From Marsupella aquatica (Eukaryota; Marchantiophyta): a DNA stretch of 64,000 nucleotides. A program made the position numbers and the translations under genes. Location: the NCBI GenBank assembly GCA_973895155.1, contig OZ316899.1, positions 4,340,001 through 4,404,000 of the forward strand. The letters run 5' to 3'. The first letter of the stretch is position 1. The number at the start of each line of letters is the position of its first letter. Below are positions 25,153 to 33,768 of this stretch, piece after piece. The notes beneath the pieces were generated by a model. It ran no database searches, was not told where the DNA came from, and worked only from the letters and a program-made list of their open reading frames with translations.

Positions 25153-25569
25153 GAATACAAGTGTTAACTCTGTTTATTTTCCAGACACAGATTGCGAAGG
25201 AGTTTGCTTTGATGCCAAACTGTGCGGGAGCTGAATCTTCTCATGCATCAATGCGTTCCTGCCAGCCAAAGAAGAAAATTGGTTTGATGGAAGCCTGTGA
25301 AGTTGACCAGAATCGAGCAGCTGGACAGATTGCAGCATTCACTGCATACTTGGAAGGGTGTCATCGTGGCAATGGTCCTACAATATTTGAGCTGGCCTAT
25401 AGAAATGCAGATACAATGGGGTTGTTGGATGCCTATGAGAAGGCATCCAATCTACTATTTGAATCCTTTGGAAAATATGAGTTCTATAGAACAGTGCCTT
25501 TACATGGAGATCTTAGAACAACGTCAAGAAAAAGGGAGGTGTTCTATGTTGCGAGCAAACAGGAGTTTT

Positions 25570-25598
25570 GCTAGCGAGGCAACCAGGCTAGCGAGGCA
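25570..25598 (+). repeat. Terminal direct repeats of copy B (GCTAGCGAGGCA x2)
   Basis: Two identical 12-mers at 25570-25581 and 25587-25598 lie near the left edge. They share the GCTAGCGA half-site with the palindromes and match the arrangement at the left edge of copy A. Confidence 0.7.
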
Positions 25599-25866
25599 AC
25601 TTTCTGGGTACCTTCAGGGTAGATAAGGTGGATTCCCAAGTAAGATTGTGGATATATATTGTGAAACAGTTATGAGAAAGGATAATGCAGATACAGAAAT
25701 ATCCACAACCAAAAAACTTGAGATCTTCACAACACTGAACTGAATGAAAAGGCATTATCACTATCAACAACACCAGTTCAAAAAACCTTTCACAATCCAC
25801 CTTTAATAAAGCTTTGTAATGACAAATATGTTCTGGAATGAGATTGCATGTGAAATTGACCATTAG

Positions 25867-26048
25867 TCATTGAGAATCCTCTAATTCCAAATCATCTGAG
25901 GAATTACTAAGATTGCTACTTGATTCCCTATGAGTCTCCTTAGCCAAATTGTCAACATACTATGCTACAGTACTAGCCCCATCATCTATGAACTGAGGGC
26001 AGTAAAGGGCTTTCCGAGCACCCCTCATTGACCGCAGACCTTTCCCCT
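25867..26048 (-). pseudogene. Last exon of the accessory gene, copy B (3' fragment)
   Basis: The minus strand encodes KGLRSMRGARKALYC and an acidic Ser-rich tail ending at TGA 25867-25869. This matches the last exon of copy A (13562-13765). One in-frame TAG is present. The exon is cut at 26048 by the family R LTR; the preceding part of the gene lies at 41982 and beyond. Confidence 0.7.
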
Positions 26049-26421
26049 TGTGATGCCTAGACAGGAATCACTCGGCCGGTTAAGTGGGTAAAGCAGGAAG
26101 GCACCCTAGGAACACCTTAGTATAGTGACAAAACAAGGAAAATATAAACAATTAGGGGCAACCATGGAACCCGGGCCGAGGCCGGAGGTAAGGCTAAGGG
26201 TGAAAACCCGATTAGGGTTAGGGCGCGTTAAGCGTCGGCGGCTAGGAAGGATCAACGGGAAGAAGGACCGGCAAAGGAGAGGGGTAAGGAGCGCTTGCAG
26301 GAAATAGTGGCTCATTTGCGAGCACGAACTAGGCAGACGACTACGGGAGGCCAACTACTGTCAGCTGCTTAGGCAAGCACTCGGGGAGAGAGTAGATACC
26401 GACAATCAACCTAAGGAGGGT

Positions 26422-29400
26422 ATGAGCAACGTCAATCAAGCGGCACATTTCTGGGGATGCCTGTTCGAACGGGCAACTGAGTACATCAAGACTTACGAGG
26501 ACGAGGAATCAGAAAGGGCAGCTAGAGAACGGCAGGAGCTCGCTCGATTGTGGGAGCTGCAGAAGACGGCTTTCTTAGGAGGCGAACTCATCAAGGACGA
26601 GTTCCTGTGGACGCCTACTTCCAATCAACTCGACGATCTTCTGTTTTGCAAAGACAGCGTCGTCGGCATCCGAGAGGCCATCAAGAACTGCAACGACATA
26701 CACTGGGAATTAAAGGGTAGCACGGAAAGGTGGACCCAGGCAACGGTGCTAGGAGAAACCTCCACGGCAGCAGAGATGAAGAGGAAGGGAGCCGTCAACG
26801 ATGAAGCCACCCCGGCAAAAAGAACGAGATCGGCGGCACCAAAGAAGCCAGCCGAGCAGCAGAGCAGGAGGCAGGGAGAAGCCGAAGAAGAGGAGGTCGA
26901 TCCCATCAAGGCCATTCCAACCAGGGATGACACCTGGAAGGGCTGGGCGGCAACCCTACCGGTGGAGGTGCAACTACATTTTGCACGGGAGGAGGATGCA
27001 TGCTTTACGGCCATGCAGACCAAGAAGTACCAAGGCTTCATGGCCGGATCCGGCTTGGAGGCCTTTGTAAGATTACCATGGCTGAAGCCGGAGGTACCGG
27101 AGTCAGACCTATTAGAATTCGTGGGGTCATGGGAACCCGAGACCAATTGCACGAGGATATATGGGAAGGATTTCTATCTTACTCCCAAGGTAATTGCCGA
27201 AGTGTTTGGCCTGCCGATAGGCAATAAGACCAAAGTTGATACCAGGAAGACCTTGCCTGACAAGGAGTTCCGGTCGTTCCCCGGGCCATCAACGAAGAAT
27301 GGCTTCTTCCGGAACACCTGCACCAACCCGCACATAAGAGAGATGATCGACTTCTTGCGGGTGACCATGCATTGTAACTTGCCGAGGGCAGAGATCGGCA
27401 AGGCACAGGTCTATCTGGCAGAAAGGCCAGACCCAAGCCGGGACTACAACGGGTACCTCCTCAACCAATTGAAGAAGATCTTAAAGGAGGAGCAGCAGGT
27501 AATCGGCATGGGGAGCATGTCGCGGCTTGGCTATCACATGCCGCTGTTGTGCCGGTATGCCAGAGGTCAGACTTTTGCCCCGGTACTTCCCCTGCAGGTA
27601 AGGGCACCCGAGGAAGCTCCAACGCCGAGGCCGTTGGCTGAGAAGCCTCAACCACCTGTTAGTCCTACGATCGAGCAGGTGTTTAGGCCCAGGAAGGAGG
27701 ACTTGCCGATGCAGCAACCAGGCATGCAGAGTCTGCTGAAACTACTGGAGAAAGAAAAGAAATCGGCATCGGCAACAACAACGGCAACGGCAACAATGCA
27801 GGACACTACTACAGAGGTAGGCCTACACCGGCTCACAAGAGAAAACCCCTTTGCTGGAGACAAGGAGAGAATCAGGCCGAAATCCAAGCCAGGTGTTCGA
27901 ATGTACGTGGGAACCTCAAGCTCCGAATCTGAGGCAGAATTGCCTGAAGCTCCTACCGACGAAGAGGAGAGGGAGAAGCCGGACGTCCAAGAGGTAGAGG
28001 AGGCAGTGGAGGACTGCAGCCATGATAATTCCGGCTATGGGTCGGACCATCACGTTCCAGGAGTAAGGACCTGTGGCCGGTTTGTCCCCACACTTCCAAG
28101 GGTAGTGCGAGGGGACCCCAACCAGCAGAGTAGCCCTGAGTCTCCCCCACCAGACGTTGCCCCCCCGAGCTTCGACGGCATAAAACAGACGGTGCAGGAA
28201 TTTCAGGAGCGAATCAAGCAGGAAGAGGAGGCCGCCCTGGCTAAGGAAAAGGATTTACCAGGAGGAGATTGGCCGGAGGACATCAGGCGGCTAGCCGAAA
28301 AAGGAAGCAAACCTCTAGCCACGATTGAAGAGATCCGCAGGACGGCTTGGGAGCAGAGGCCACGATGGGCGATGCCGATCACTTCTACTTACTCCACCTA
28401 CGCTAAGAATAGAGCCATGGAGTATGGTGAGATGTGTGGGGAACTTGCGCTCGGCATCTTTGGAGAGGAGTTGGAGGTAGGACCCTTTTTCCATAGGGAG
28501 CAGTTGGAGAAGCACCAATTAGAAGAAGCGGTGGCTTTAGAGAGAAGCAAGAAGGACGAGGTCATTCGGCGGCTTAGGAGGATGGAAGCCGAGATTGAAG
28601 ATCTAAGGGCGGCCAAGAAAGCCCAAGATGAACTGCGGATTAAACGACATGAGCTGAACATCATGCAGGGGCAGTTGGACACCGCGCAGGCTGATAATCA
28701 GAATATCAAGGATAAACTGACTCAGACGCAGGAAGAGTTGGCCGACACGATCAAAGAGAGGGAGAAGTGGAAGCAAGAGCTGAAGAATACAGAGGAGGCC
28801 CACATAACAGCCAACAGCCGGGCCATGGCGGAGACCCAAAGAAAGGAATGGGCGTTGAAAGGGGAGCTCGAGAAAATCCGCGGAGCCCTTGAGCAGAAGG
28901 AGGCCGAGTTAGGGAAATCCTATCAAGGGATTATGGCGCTGCAGCAGGAGCTTGCGTCCCTGACGGCCAGCTTCAAGGCCGACCTAAGGGAGAAGGACGA
29001 GATGCTCGAACAGACTTACGCCAAGATGAATCAGATGGAGTCTGTCATCATTGCAGAGCTCGACAAGGAGCTAAGAGCAACCCAGGAGGAGAGGGCTACC
29101 TTGAAGAAGGAATTGGAGGAAGCCCACAGGGAGCAGGAGGAGGCCAAAAACGAGCTGGAGGGGGCACGTAAGGACCTGGATGAAACCCAAGAGGAGTTGG
29201 AGGAAATCACGAGGAAGATGGAGAACCTACAGCGGCGGGCCGACAACCAAACTGAGCGGCTGAAGAAACAAGCCGCAGTATTTAAATGCTTAGCTGCAGC
29301 AGGTCCATCTCCCGTTGGGACAAACCAGTTACCAGGGGTGGTAATTGCCGAAGGACAGGCCGCGCCACCTGCACCAGTGCCGGAAGTAAGTGGGAAGGGG

Positions 29401-29787
29401 AAGGGACCAGATGCCGAGCCACCAACGAAGAAGAAGCGGAAACCTTCAAGGTCAAGGAGTAATACGACTTCACAGGCCGTGGTGATCAAGGAGGTAGACC
29501 CAGCACCGACCCCAGACAGGGTCACGGCTAAGGATCCAACTACCCTAGGGGAAGGGGAGGCCGAAGCCGAGGGAGTGGCTGAAGCCGAAGCCGTGGGAGT
29601 GGCTGAGGCCGAAGCCGTGGGTATTGCCGAGGCCGGTGTCGAGGCTGAAGCCGAAGGTGGACCCAGTCAGGCCGAGGGAGAGTTGACTCGGTCAAGGGCA
29701 GGTAATCTGTCAGTAGGCGGGCCAACGGCAGTGGCTGAGGGGGAAGTGTTGGGGGCGTCCATTGAGGATCCACCACCGGTGTCGTGA
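26422..29787 (+). CDS. LTR-encoded PMD-like plus coiled-coil protein (5' LTR)
   Basis: Open frame of 1121 codons from ATG 26422. The frame extends upstream to ATG 26164 (MEPGPRPEVR), but a TAG at 26305-26307 stands where the solo LTR has a Trp codon, so the product may now start at 26422. Residues about 115-150 are basic (KRTRSAAPKKP). Residues about 240-350 hold YLTPKVIAEVFGLPIG and a conserved TMHCNLPRAEIGKAQVYLAE block resembling a plant mobile domain. An acidic, Pro-rich stretch follows. Residues about 690-950 are a long coiled coil, then a basic patch KKKRKPSRSRS and Ala-Glu-Ala-Val-Gly repeats. No enzyme motif. It is comparable to the additional ORFs of plant Ty3 elements, but lies inside the LTR. 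Function unknown. Confidence 0.75.
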   Translation: MSNVNQAAHFWGCLFERATEYIKTYEDEESERAARERQELARLWELQKTAFLGGELIKDEFLWTPTSNQLDDLLFCKDSVVGIREAIKNCNDIHWELKGSTERWTQATVLGETSTAAEMKRKGAVNDEATPAKRTRSAAPKKPAEQQSRRQGEAEEEEVDPIKAIPTRDDTWKGWAATLPVEVQLHFAREEDACFTAMQTKKYQGFMAGSGLEAFVRLPWLKPEVPESDLLEFVGSWEPETNCTRIYGKDFYLTPKVIAEVFGLPIGNKTKVDTRKTLPDKEFRSFPGPSTKNGFFRNTCTNPHIREMIDFLRVTMHCNLPRAEIGKAQVYLAERPDPSRDYNGYLLNQLKKILKEEQQVIGMGSMSRLGYHMPLLCRYARGQTFAPVLPLQVRAPEEAPTPRPLAEKPQPPVSPTIEQVFRPRKEDLPMQQPGMQSLLKLLEKEKKSASATTTATATMQDTTTEVGLHRLTRENPFAGDKERIRPKSKPGVRMYVGTSSSESEAELPEAPTDEEEREKPDVQEVEEAVEDCSHDNSGYGSDHHVPGVRTCGRFVPTLPRVVRGDPNQQSSPESPPPDVAPPSFDGIKQTVQEFQERIKQEEEAALAKEKDLPGGDWPEDIRRLAEKGSKPLATIEEIRRTAWEQRPRWAMPITSTYSTYAKNRAMEYGEMCGELALGIFGEELEVGPFFHREQLEKHQLEEAVALERSKKDEVIRRLRRMEAEIEDLRAAKKAQDELRIKRHELNIMQGQLDTAQADNQNIKDKLTQTQEELADTIKEREKWKQELKNTEEAHITANSRAMAETQRKEWALKGELEKIRGALEQKEAELGKSYQGIMALQQELASLTASFKADLREKDEMLEQTYAKMNQMESVIIAELDKELRATQEERATLKKELEEAHREQEEAKNELEGARKDLDETQEELEEITRKMENLQRRADNQTERLKKQAAVFKCLAAAGPSPVGTNQLPGVVIAEGQAAPPAPVPEVSGKGKGPDAEPPTKKKRKPSRSRSNTTSQAVVIKEVDPAPTPDRVTAKDPTTLGEGEAEAEGVAEAEAVGVAEAEAVGIAEAGVEAEAEGGPSQAEGELTRSRAGNLSVGGPTAVAEGEVLGASIEDPPPVS

Positions 29788-30438
29788 CGGTGCAAGGGCG
29801 CCGTTCCTTTTAGGGAGGGCGGACGTGGAGGGAGGAGGCGTGAGTGGGCAGGGCGGGCGCGGATCTCCACGTTTAGGATTAGGATTAGAACCAGGAGCGG
29901 CCCTGACACTTAGCTTAGTGGGATTGCGGTTCCACTGGTAGGAGCAACACTTGTGCTCCTGCCTTGCTGTACATAGGTAGATTCGGGCAAGTAGATTACT
30001 GTCAGGTAGATTAGGCTTACGATGCAAAGAATGGCGGATCCACTACCAGGATAAGTACCTGGGCAGCGGGGAGCTCAGGGCCTCTTCTTTAGCAAGTTTT
30101 TAGTTTGCACCAGCCGGGCTGGGATCAAGTAGTACGAGAAGCTCTCGGTTAGTCATACAGTGACCCTTGTGTATATTCATGTTTCCTCATGCCTAAGAGC
30201 TGAATAGAGTTGGCCTCACGGCTTAGTTCGCAGAACTGGTGTATGAGATGTACTGTTTGTATGGCAAGTGCATGGTATGACTCAGTCAGAATGAGTCATT
30301 TTGCTATTTGTGTGTCGCATTAACTTGTGTGAAGAGTGCCCACATCAACAGAAGGAAGGAAAGTAAGCAGGGGAGTGAGAGTTGGATGTGTCGAGCTGAG
30401 AGAGGTCTTAGCGGCTTAACCAAGCCTATTGGGGATCA

Positions 30439-30452
30439 TTCCGGCGGCGGAA
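30439..30452 (+). promoter_or_regulatory. Conserved LTR motif TTCCGGCGGCGGAA, 5' LTR
   Basis: Near-palindromic GC-rich motif about 260 bases before the LTR end, followed by TCCAAACATACCTA. It is shared with LTR families L3 and L4. Confidence 0.5.
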
Positions 30453-30712
30453 TCCAAACATACCTAACAAGACGGAGGGGAAGACAGGGGAAGACAGGGG
30501 AAGACCTATATTAGGCCGGCTACGTATCTCATGACCCGATGAAGGATCTGTCCAATATATGTGTGTAAAATGTTAATAGTAGTAGTAGAAGGTTAGCAGC
30601 GTCCCATGCCGCTAAGCCGCGGAAATGGCCTCGCCAAGCACGAAACCTGCGGGAATCGGCTTGAGCTGGGGGGTTTCTTGGGTTTAGGGAGCCATGGGAC
30701 GCACCACATTTT

Positions 30713-30731
30713 TGGCGCTAGATGGAGGGGG
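30713..30731 (+). other. Primer binding site candidate of family R
   Basis: TGGCGCTAGATGGAGGGGG begins 4 bases after the LTR edge. It starts with TGG as expected for pairing to a tRNA 3' CCA end. I do not name the tRNA. The same sequence follows the second LTR. Confidence 0.6.
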
Positions 30732-30777
30732 CATTTCTTAAGCCGTGAGATATGAAGTTAGAACGGAAGCGTAGGTA

Positions 30778-33768
30778 ATGACTGACCTTACGCCGAGGGA
30801 AGAAAGAGTGATTCAACGGGAGAGAGCTCGACTGCAGCAGCTCGCCGGGTGGCATGATACACAGCGACTGAGAGGGGCAGAAAGAGCTGGTAGCTCCGAA
30901 ACTGGAAGTGGCGTCGAAGAAGACATACCAGAAGAAGAGTCGGTAAGGAGAAGTGAGTCTACAACCGACATGGGGGAACCAGAGGCACGGCCAGACGAGA
31001 GGTCAGGGACCAGATTGAGCCAGCGGTCGCGCATACATTACAAGGCATTTCATGGGAGAGGAGATGAGGATCCGGACGAATGGTTGGATGATTTCGAGGG
31101 AACCGCTGCAGCAAATGGAGAATCGACCATCAAGATGCAGATTCTTCCCGGCCTGTTCAAGGGTGAGGCTAGGCCTTGGTACAGAGCATTAGATGTGGAA
31201 GATCAAGCCATCTGGGATATCTTCAAAACACTCTTTGTTAAGGAGTTTCGACCCATTGGAACTTCAGAACTAGCAGTGCTGAAGTTGGGACAACTTCGGT
31301 TCAAGGAGAATAAATCCTTCAGGAAGTTCTTGCAACGCTTTCAGAAACTGGTAAGACGTACAAAGACCAATGCATCTGAAGGTATGCAACTTCAATGGTT
31401 GGTGAATGCTTTGCCACAGAAGATGAGTTTTGCAATTAGGAAGGAGAACCCAGAGACTTTAGCCGAAGCAATTAAGGATATTCAATTATACATTAATGCA
31501 GATATCACAAGCCGGAAGAAACAGCTTAAGTCTGAGAGTTCCTCATCAGAGGAGGGATCACCACATAAGAAAAAAGATAAGAAGAAGAAACATTCCAAGA
31601 AGTCTAGAAGTGATAAGTCAAGCTCGAATAGTGGGAGTAGCAAGAGTGAGTCATCTTCTAGTTCTGAAGAAGAAAAAACTAGGAAAAGGAAGGGCAGAAG
31701 GAGAGGGAAGACGAAAGTCAAGATGGAGGCTAAGCCACCAGATAACATCGTAGCCCTTACCGAGCAACTTAAAGCTATCATTGCAGAGGTAAAACCAAAG
31801 AAGAAGGTAGTACAGGAGGATAGCTCTGTATGGTGTGCCTTATGTTATAAAACCGGACACCATAAAGATGCGTGTCCTAAGCTTAATACTAATCATGTTC
31901 GGCATGTGGCCGAGATCAGACCATGTCAGGGAGAAGTAGAGTACTTTTTAGGAGATGCCGCTGATAGTGTTTTCGGCATTAGTGAGATTGGAGCACGAGA
32001 CCTATCCAACAGACCTGCATCTCTGTGGTCAGGGTTAAGGAACAATCCAGGAGAGATGTATCCTCGGATTATTCAGAACCCGTCAGTACCTCCTAGGCCG
32101 AATGTGCAAAGATTTGCGGCGTGCTATAATTGTGGTCAACCTGGCCATTTTGCTAGAGAATGCCCGAATGCACGCAAACAGGGTGATGGACAACCAGCTC
32201 AGCTATGTATGGGATGCCGACAGGAAGGTCATATGCTAGGGCAATGTCCTACTTGGTTGGCAGGCCTGGCCGCAAATCATAAGCTTTTGCCGATCAAGAT
32301 CTTACCGCCAGGTACTACCCCCGGAGGAGTTCAAATCAACCACATCGAACTAGGATGGCAAGAGGATGCCGAGGCAGAGTTCGTACCATCTGATGATGAG
32401 GCCGAAGCCCTATCAACCTTCTCAGAGGAGGATTTAGATCATGATTGCTACCGGGTCTCTACTCGATCTACCAGAAGGAAGGAAAGGTGGGATGGGCTGG
32501 CCAAAAATAAAGGGAAGGTTACGGAGGAAAGGATCGACTCTTCGTCAACATCAACAGAAGGAGAAGGGAGGGCTCCGGCAATACAGGTAAGCCATGAGCC
32601 CACCAGTGAACCCAATCCTTCACAAGATAGCGACTTCAATCGAGATCATCCTAAGTTGTTCTACCCCTCTGTTACGGCTAGTGTTAAGGAACAACTAAGA
32701 GAATTAGAAACCCTGGAGAATACCGAAGCCATTGCCAAAGATGTAAAACGAGCAAAAGCATTGTTTGCTTCGGAAGACCCAACAGCTGTGGAGACTAGCG
32801 TGGCAAAACTGGCCGAATCCAAGGAAACACCACCAGAGGAGAAGCCGATTGTTCCCTATGACCTGGCTAAAGATGTACTAGAATCTAGAGTCTCGGCAAC
32901 AGTAGGTCAACTATTGAAAAATAGCCCGTACTTCCGGAAGCAATTAAGGAAGGCTATTCTCGGCAAGCCGAGATTACCCAAGGTAGCAACCAGATCCGAC
33001 GTACTAATGATAGAAGAAGATCAAGGAGCCCCAGCATTACCATTAATGATTCAAGGAGAATTATTACTACGGGTACCCATCGATGGAGGATCAGGGGTAT
33101 GTATTATGATTGATTCAACAACAAAAGGGTGGGGTCTAACACCGGAGATGACTGGAAGAGTGTTGAACATGGCCAATGGATATCAGGTCATTCCTACGGG
33201 AGTGTTAACCGGCATCAAGACAGAGATAGGAGGTATCTTCTTTAGCATTAACTATGTAGTAATGAAGCCGGTAAACCCTACGTCATTCCGGCTATTGATT
33301 GGTAGGCCATGGCTGTACCTAGCCGAGGTAATAGAAGATTGGGGTAAAAAGCAGTTCACTTTCGGGACCCCCTCTATCACAGTATCCTGGGACACTAAGG
33401 ATGACCGTAGGAAAAGCATAAGGGAAGTAGATGGGTACGACAGTGGACTGGAGTCAGCCGATGAAGTACGTTGGTTAGAATGCCTCACTAACCTAACCGA
33501 AGAAGGTGTCTTTGGACCTGAGGTACCCCCCAGCGGATTATGGCAGGAACCAATGGAAGGTGACTTGGAAGAAGAAGACGCAGAGGTCGAGGACTGCTTT
33601 ACAATAGAATCCACCTTTTTAGCTGCAATTCCGGAGGAAGTAAAGGATGTAGACCAATTGGATGAAACGGCTAAGTGGGGAGCAGTAGCAGGGACAGTGA
33701 ATTTTCTGCAGGCGTTGTGGCAGAGCCGGCAGGGTTCACAACGCCATCGATCATCGGCAAGGAATTAA
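30778..33768 (+). CDS. Gag-protease polyprotein of family R
   Basis: 996 codons from ATG 30778. Residues about 100-235 form the retrotransposon gag capsid region (WLDDFEGTAAANGE, then WYRAL and LGQLRFKENKSFRKFLQRF). A Ser/Lys-rich linker follows at about 245-310. Three CCHC zinc knuckles lie near residues 354 (CALCYKTGHHKDAC), 449 (CYNCGQPGHFAREC) and 477 (CMGCRQEGHMLGQC). A retropepsin-like domain follows at about 760-870, with IDGGSG at the active-site position, where DTG or DSG is usual, and LLIGRPWL. The end overlaps the pol ORF by 94 bases. The frame is fully open, consistent with a recently active element. Confidence 0.85.
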   Translation: MTDLTPREERVIQRERARLQQLAGWHDTQRLRGAERAGSSETGSGVEEDIPEEESVRRSESTTDMGEPEARPDERSGTRLSQRSRIHYKAFHGRGDEDPDEWLDDFEGTAAANGESTIKMQILPGLFKGEARPWYRALDVEDQAIWDIFKTLFVKEFRPIGTSELAVLKLGQLRFKENKSFRKFLQRFQKLVRRTKTNASEGMQLQWLVNALPQKMSFAIRKENPETLAEAIKDIQLYINADITSRKKQLKSESSSSEEGSPHKKKDKKKKHSKKSRSDKSSSNSGSSKSESSSSSEEEKTRKRKGRRRGKTKVKMEAKPPDNIVALTEQLKAIIAEVKPKKKVVQEDSSVWCALCYKTGHHKDACPKLNTNHVRHVAEIRPCQGEVEYFLGDAADSVFGISEIGARDLSNRPASLWSGLRNNPGEMYPRIIQNPSVPPRPNVQRFAACYNCGQPGHFARECPNARKQGDGQPAQLCMGCRQEGHMLGQCPTWLAGLAANHKLLPIKILPPGTTPGGVQINHIELGWQEDAEAEFVPSDDEAEALSTFSEEDLDHDCYRVSTRSTRRKERWDGLAKNKGKVTEERIDSSSTSTEGEGRAPAIQVSHEPTSEPNPSQDSDFNRDHPKLFYPSVTASVKEQLRELETLENTEAIAKDVKRAKALFASEDPTAVETSVAKLAESKETPPEEKPIVPYDLAKDVLESRVSATVGQLLKNSPYFRKQLRKAILGKPRLPKVATRSDVLMIEEDQGAPALPLMIQGELLLRVPIDGGSGVCIMIDSTTKGWGLTPEMTGRVLNMANGYQVIPTGVLTGIKTEIGGIFFSINYVVMKPVNPTSFRLLIGRPWLYLAEVIEDWGKKQFTFGTPSITVSWDTKDDRRKSIREVDGYDSGLESADEVRWLECLTNLTEEGVFGPEVPPSGLWQEPMEGDLEEEDAEVEDCFTIESTFLAAIPEEVKDVDQLDETAKWGAVAGTVNFLQALWQSRQGSQRHRSSARN

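Larger units (their letters stand above)
13231..25541 (+). mobile_element. MULE-like element, copy A (left end to insertion point of copy B)
   Basis: The left edge is inferred from sequence shared with the left edge of copy B at 25542 (a run containing AAACAGGAG and then CTAGC-AGGCA repeats). The edges interrupt different surroundings: copia in copy A, the copy A transposase in copy B. The element carries a minus-strand ParB/methyltransferase-like gene, a 688-bp divergent promoter and a plus-strand DDE transposase gene. It hosts a solo LTR (18889-23562). Copy B cuts it off at 25541, so its right end is beyond the window. Terminal inverted repeats cannot be confirmed without the right end. Confidence 0.65.
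18289..25541 (+). pseudogene. MULE-like DDE transposase, copy A, split by a solo LTR
   Basis: Coding starts at ATG 18289 (MISMNSKVV, matching copy B). It runs to 18888, is interrupted by a solo LTR, and resumes at 23568. After 23646 the frame is open to the intron at 25023-25184 (GT-AG) and on to 25541, where copy B begins. A Cys/His array (VRCADILECHNLGC, then RLAVHMGFHYH) resembles WRKY/GCM1-type zinc modules. The catalytic region has SFDVMHRITTGW and GGFIADNAEAGWIAVQ, two candidate DDE aspartates (about 24486 and 24688), followed by a conserved SQSLERHTLEG block. Frameshifts near 18320 and 18735 inactivate the N-terminus. The C-terminal SWIM part, seen in copy B, is beyond the break. Confidence 0.65.
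26049..30708 (+). repeat. 5' LTR of family R (4660 bp)
   Basis: Starts TGTGATGCC and ends GCACCACA; the edges are confirmed by the solo LTR with target duplication at 18889-23562. It contains a complete long sense ORF, unusual for an LTR. It matches the 3' LTR at almost every base (about a dozen differences noticed, mostly transitions), so insertion was recent. After the ORF, 29788-30708 is noncoding and carries a triple GGGGAAGACA repeat near 30478-30507. Confidence 0.9.

Noticed and set aside
26625-29909. Ser/Pro-rich minus-strand ORFs opposite the LTR-encoded protein (repeated at 37506-40790)
   Set aside because: They are antisense shadows of a GC-rich coding frame and change length between copies.
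30308-30514. Small ORF near the end of the family R LTR (also 41189-41395)
   Set aside because: Short, in the noncoding 3' part of the LTR across the conserved GC motif and a triple GGGGAAGACA repeat; no start context or homolog recognised.
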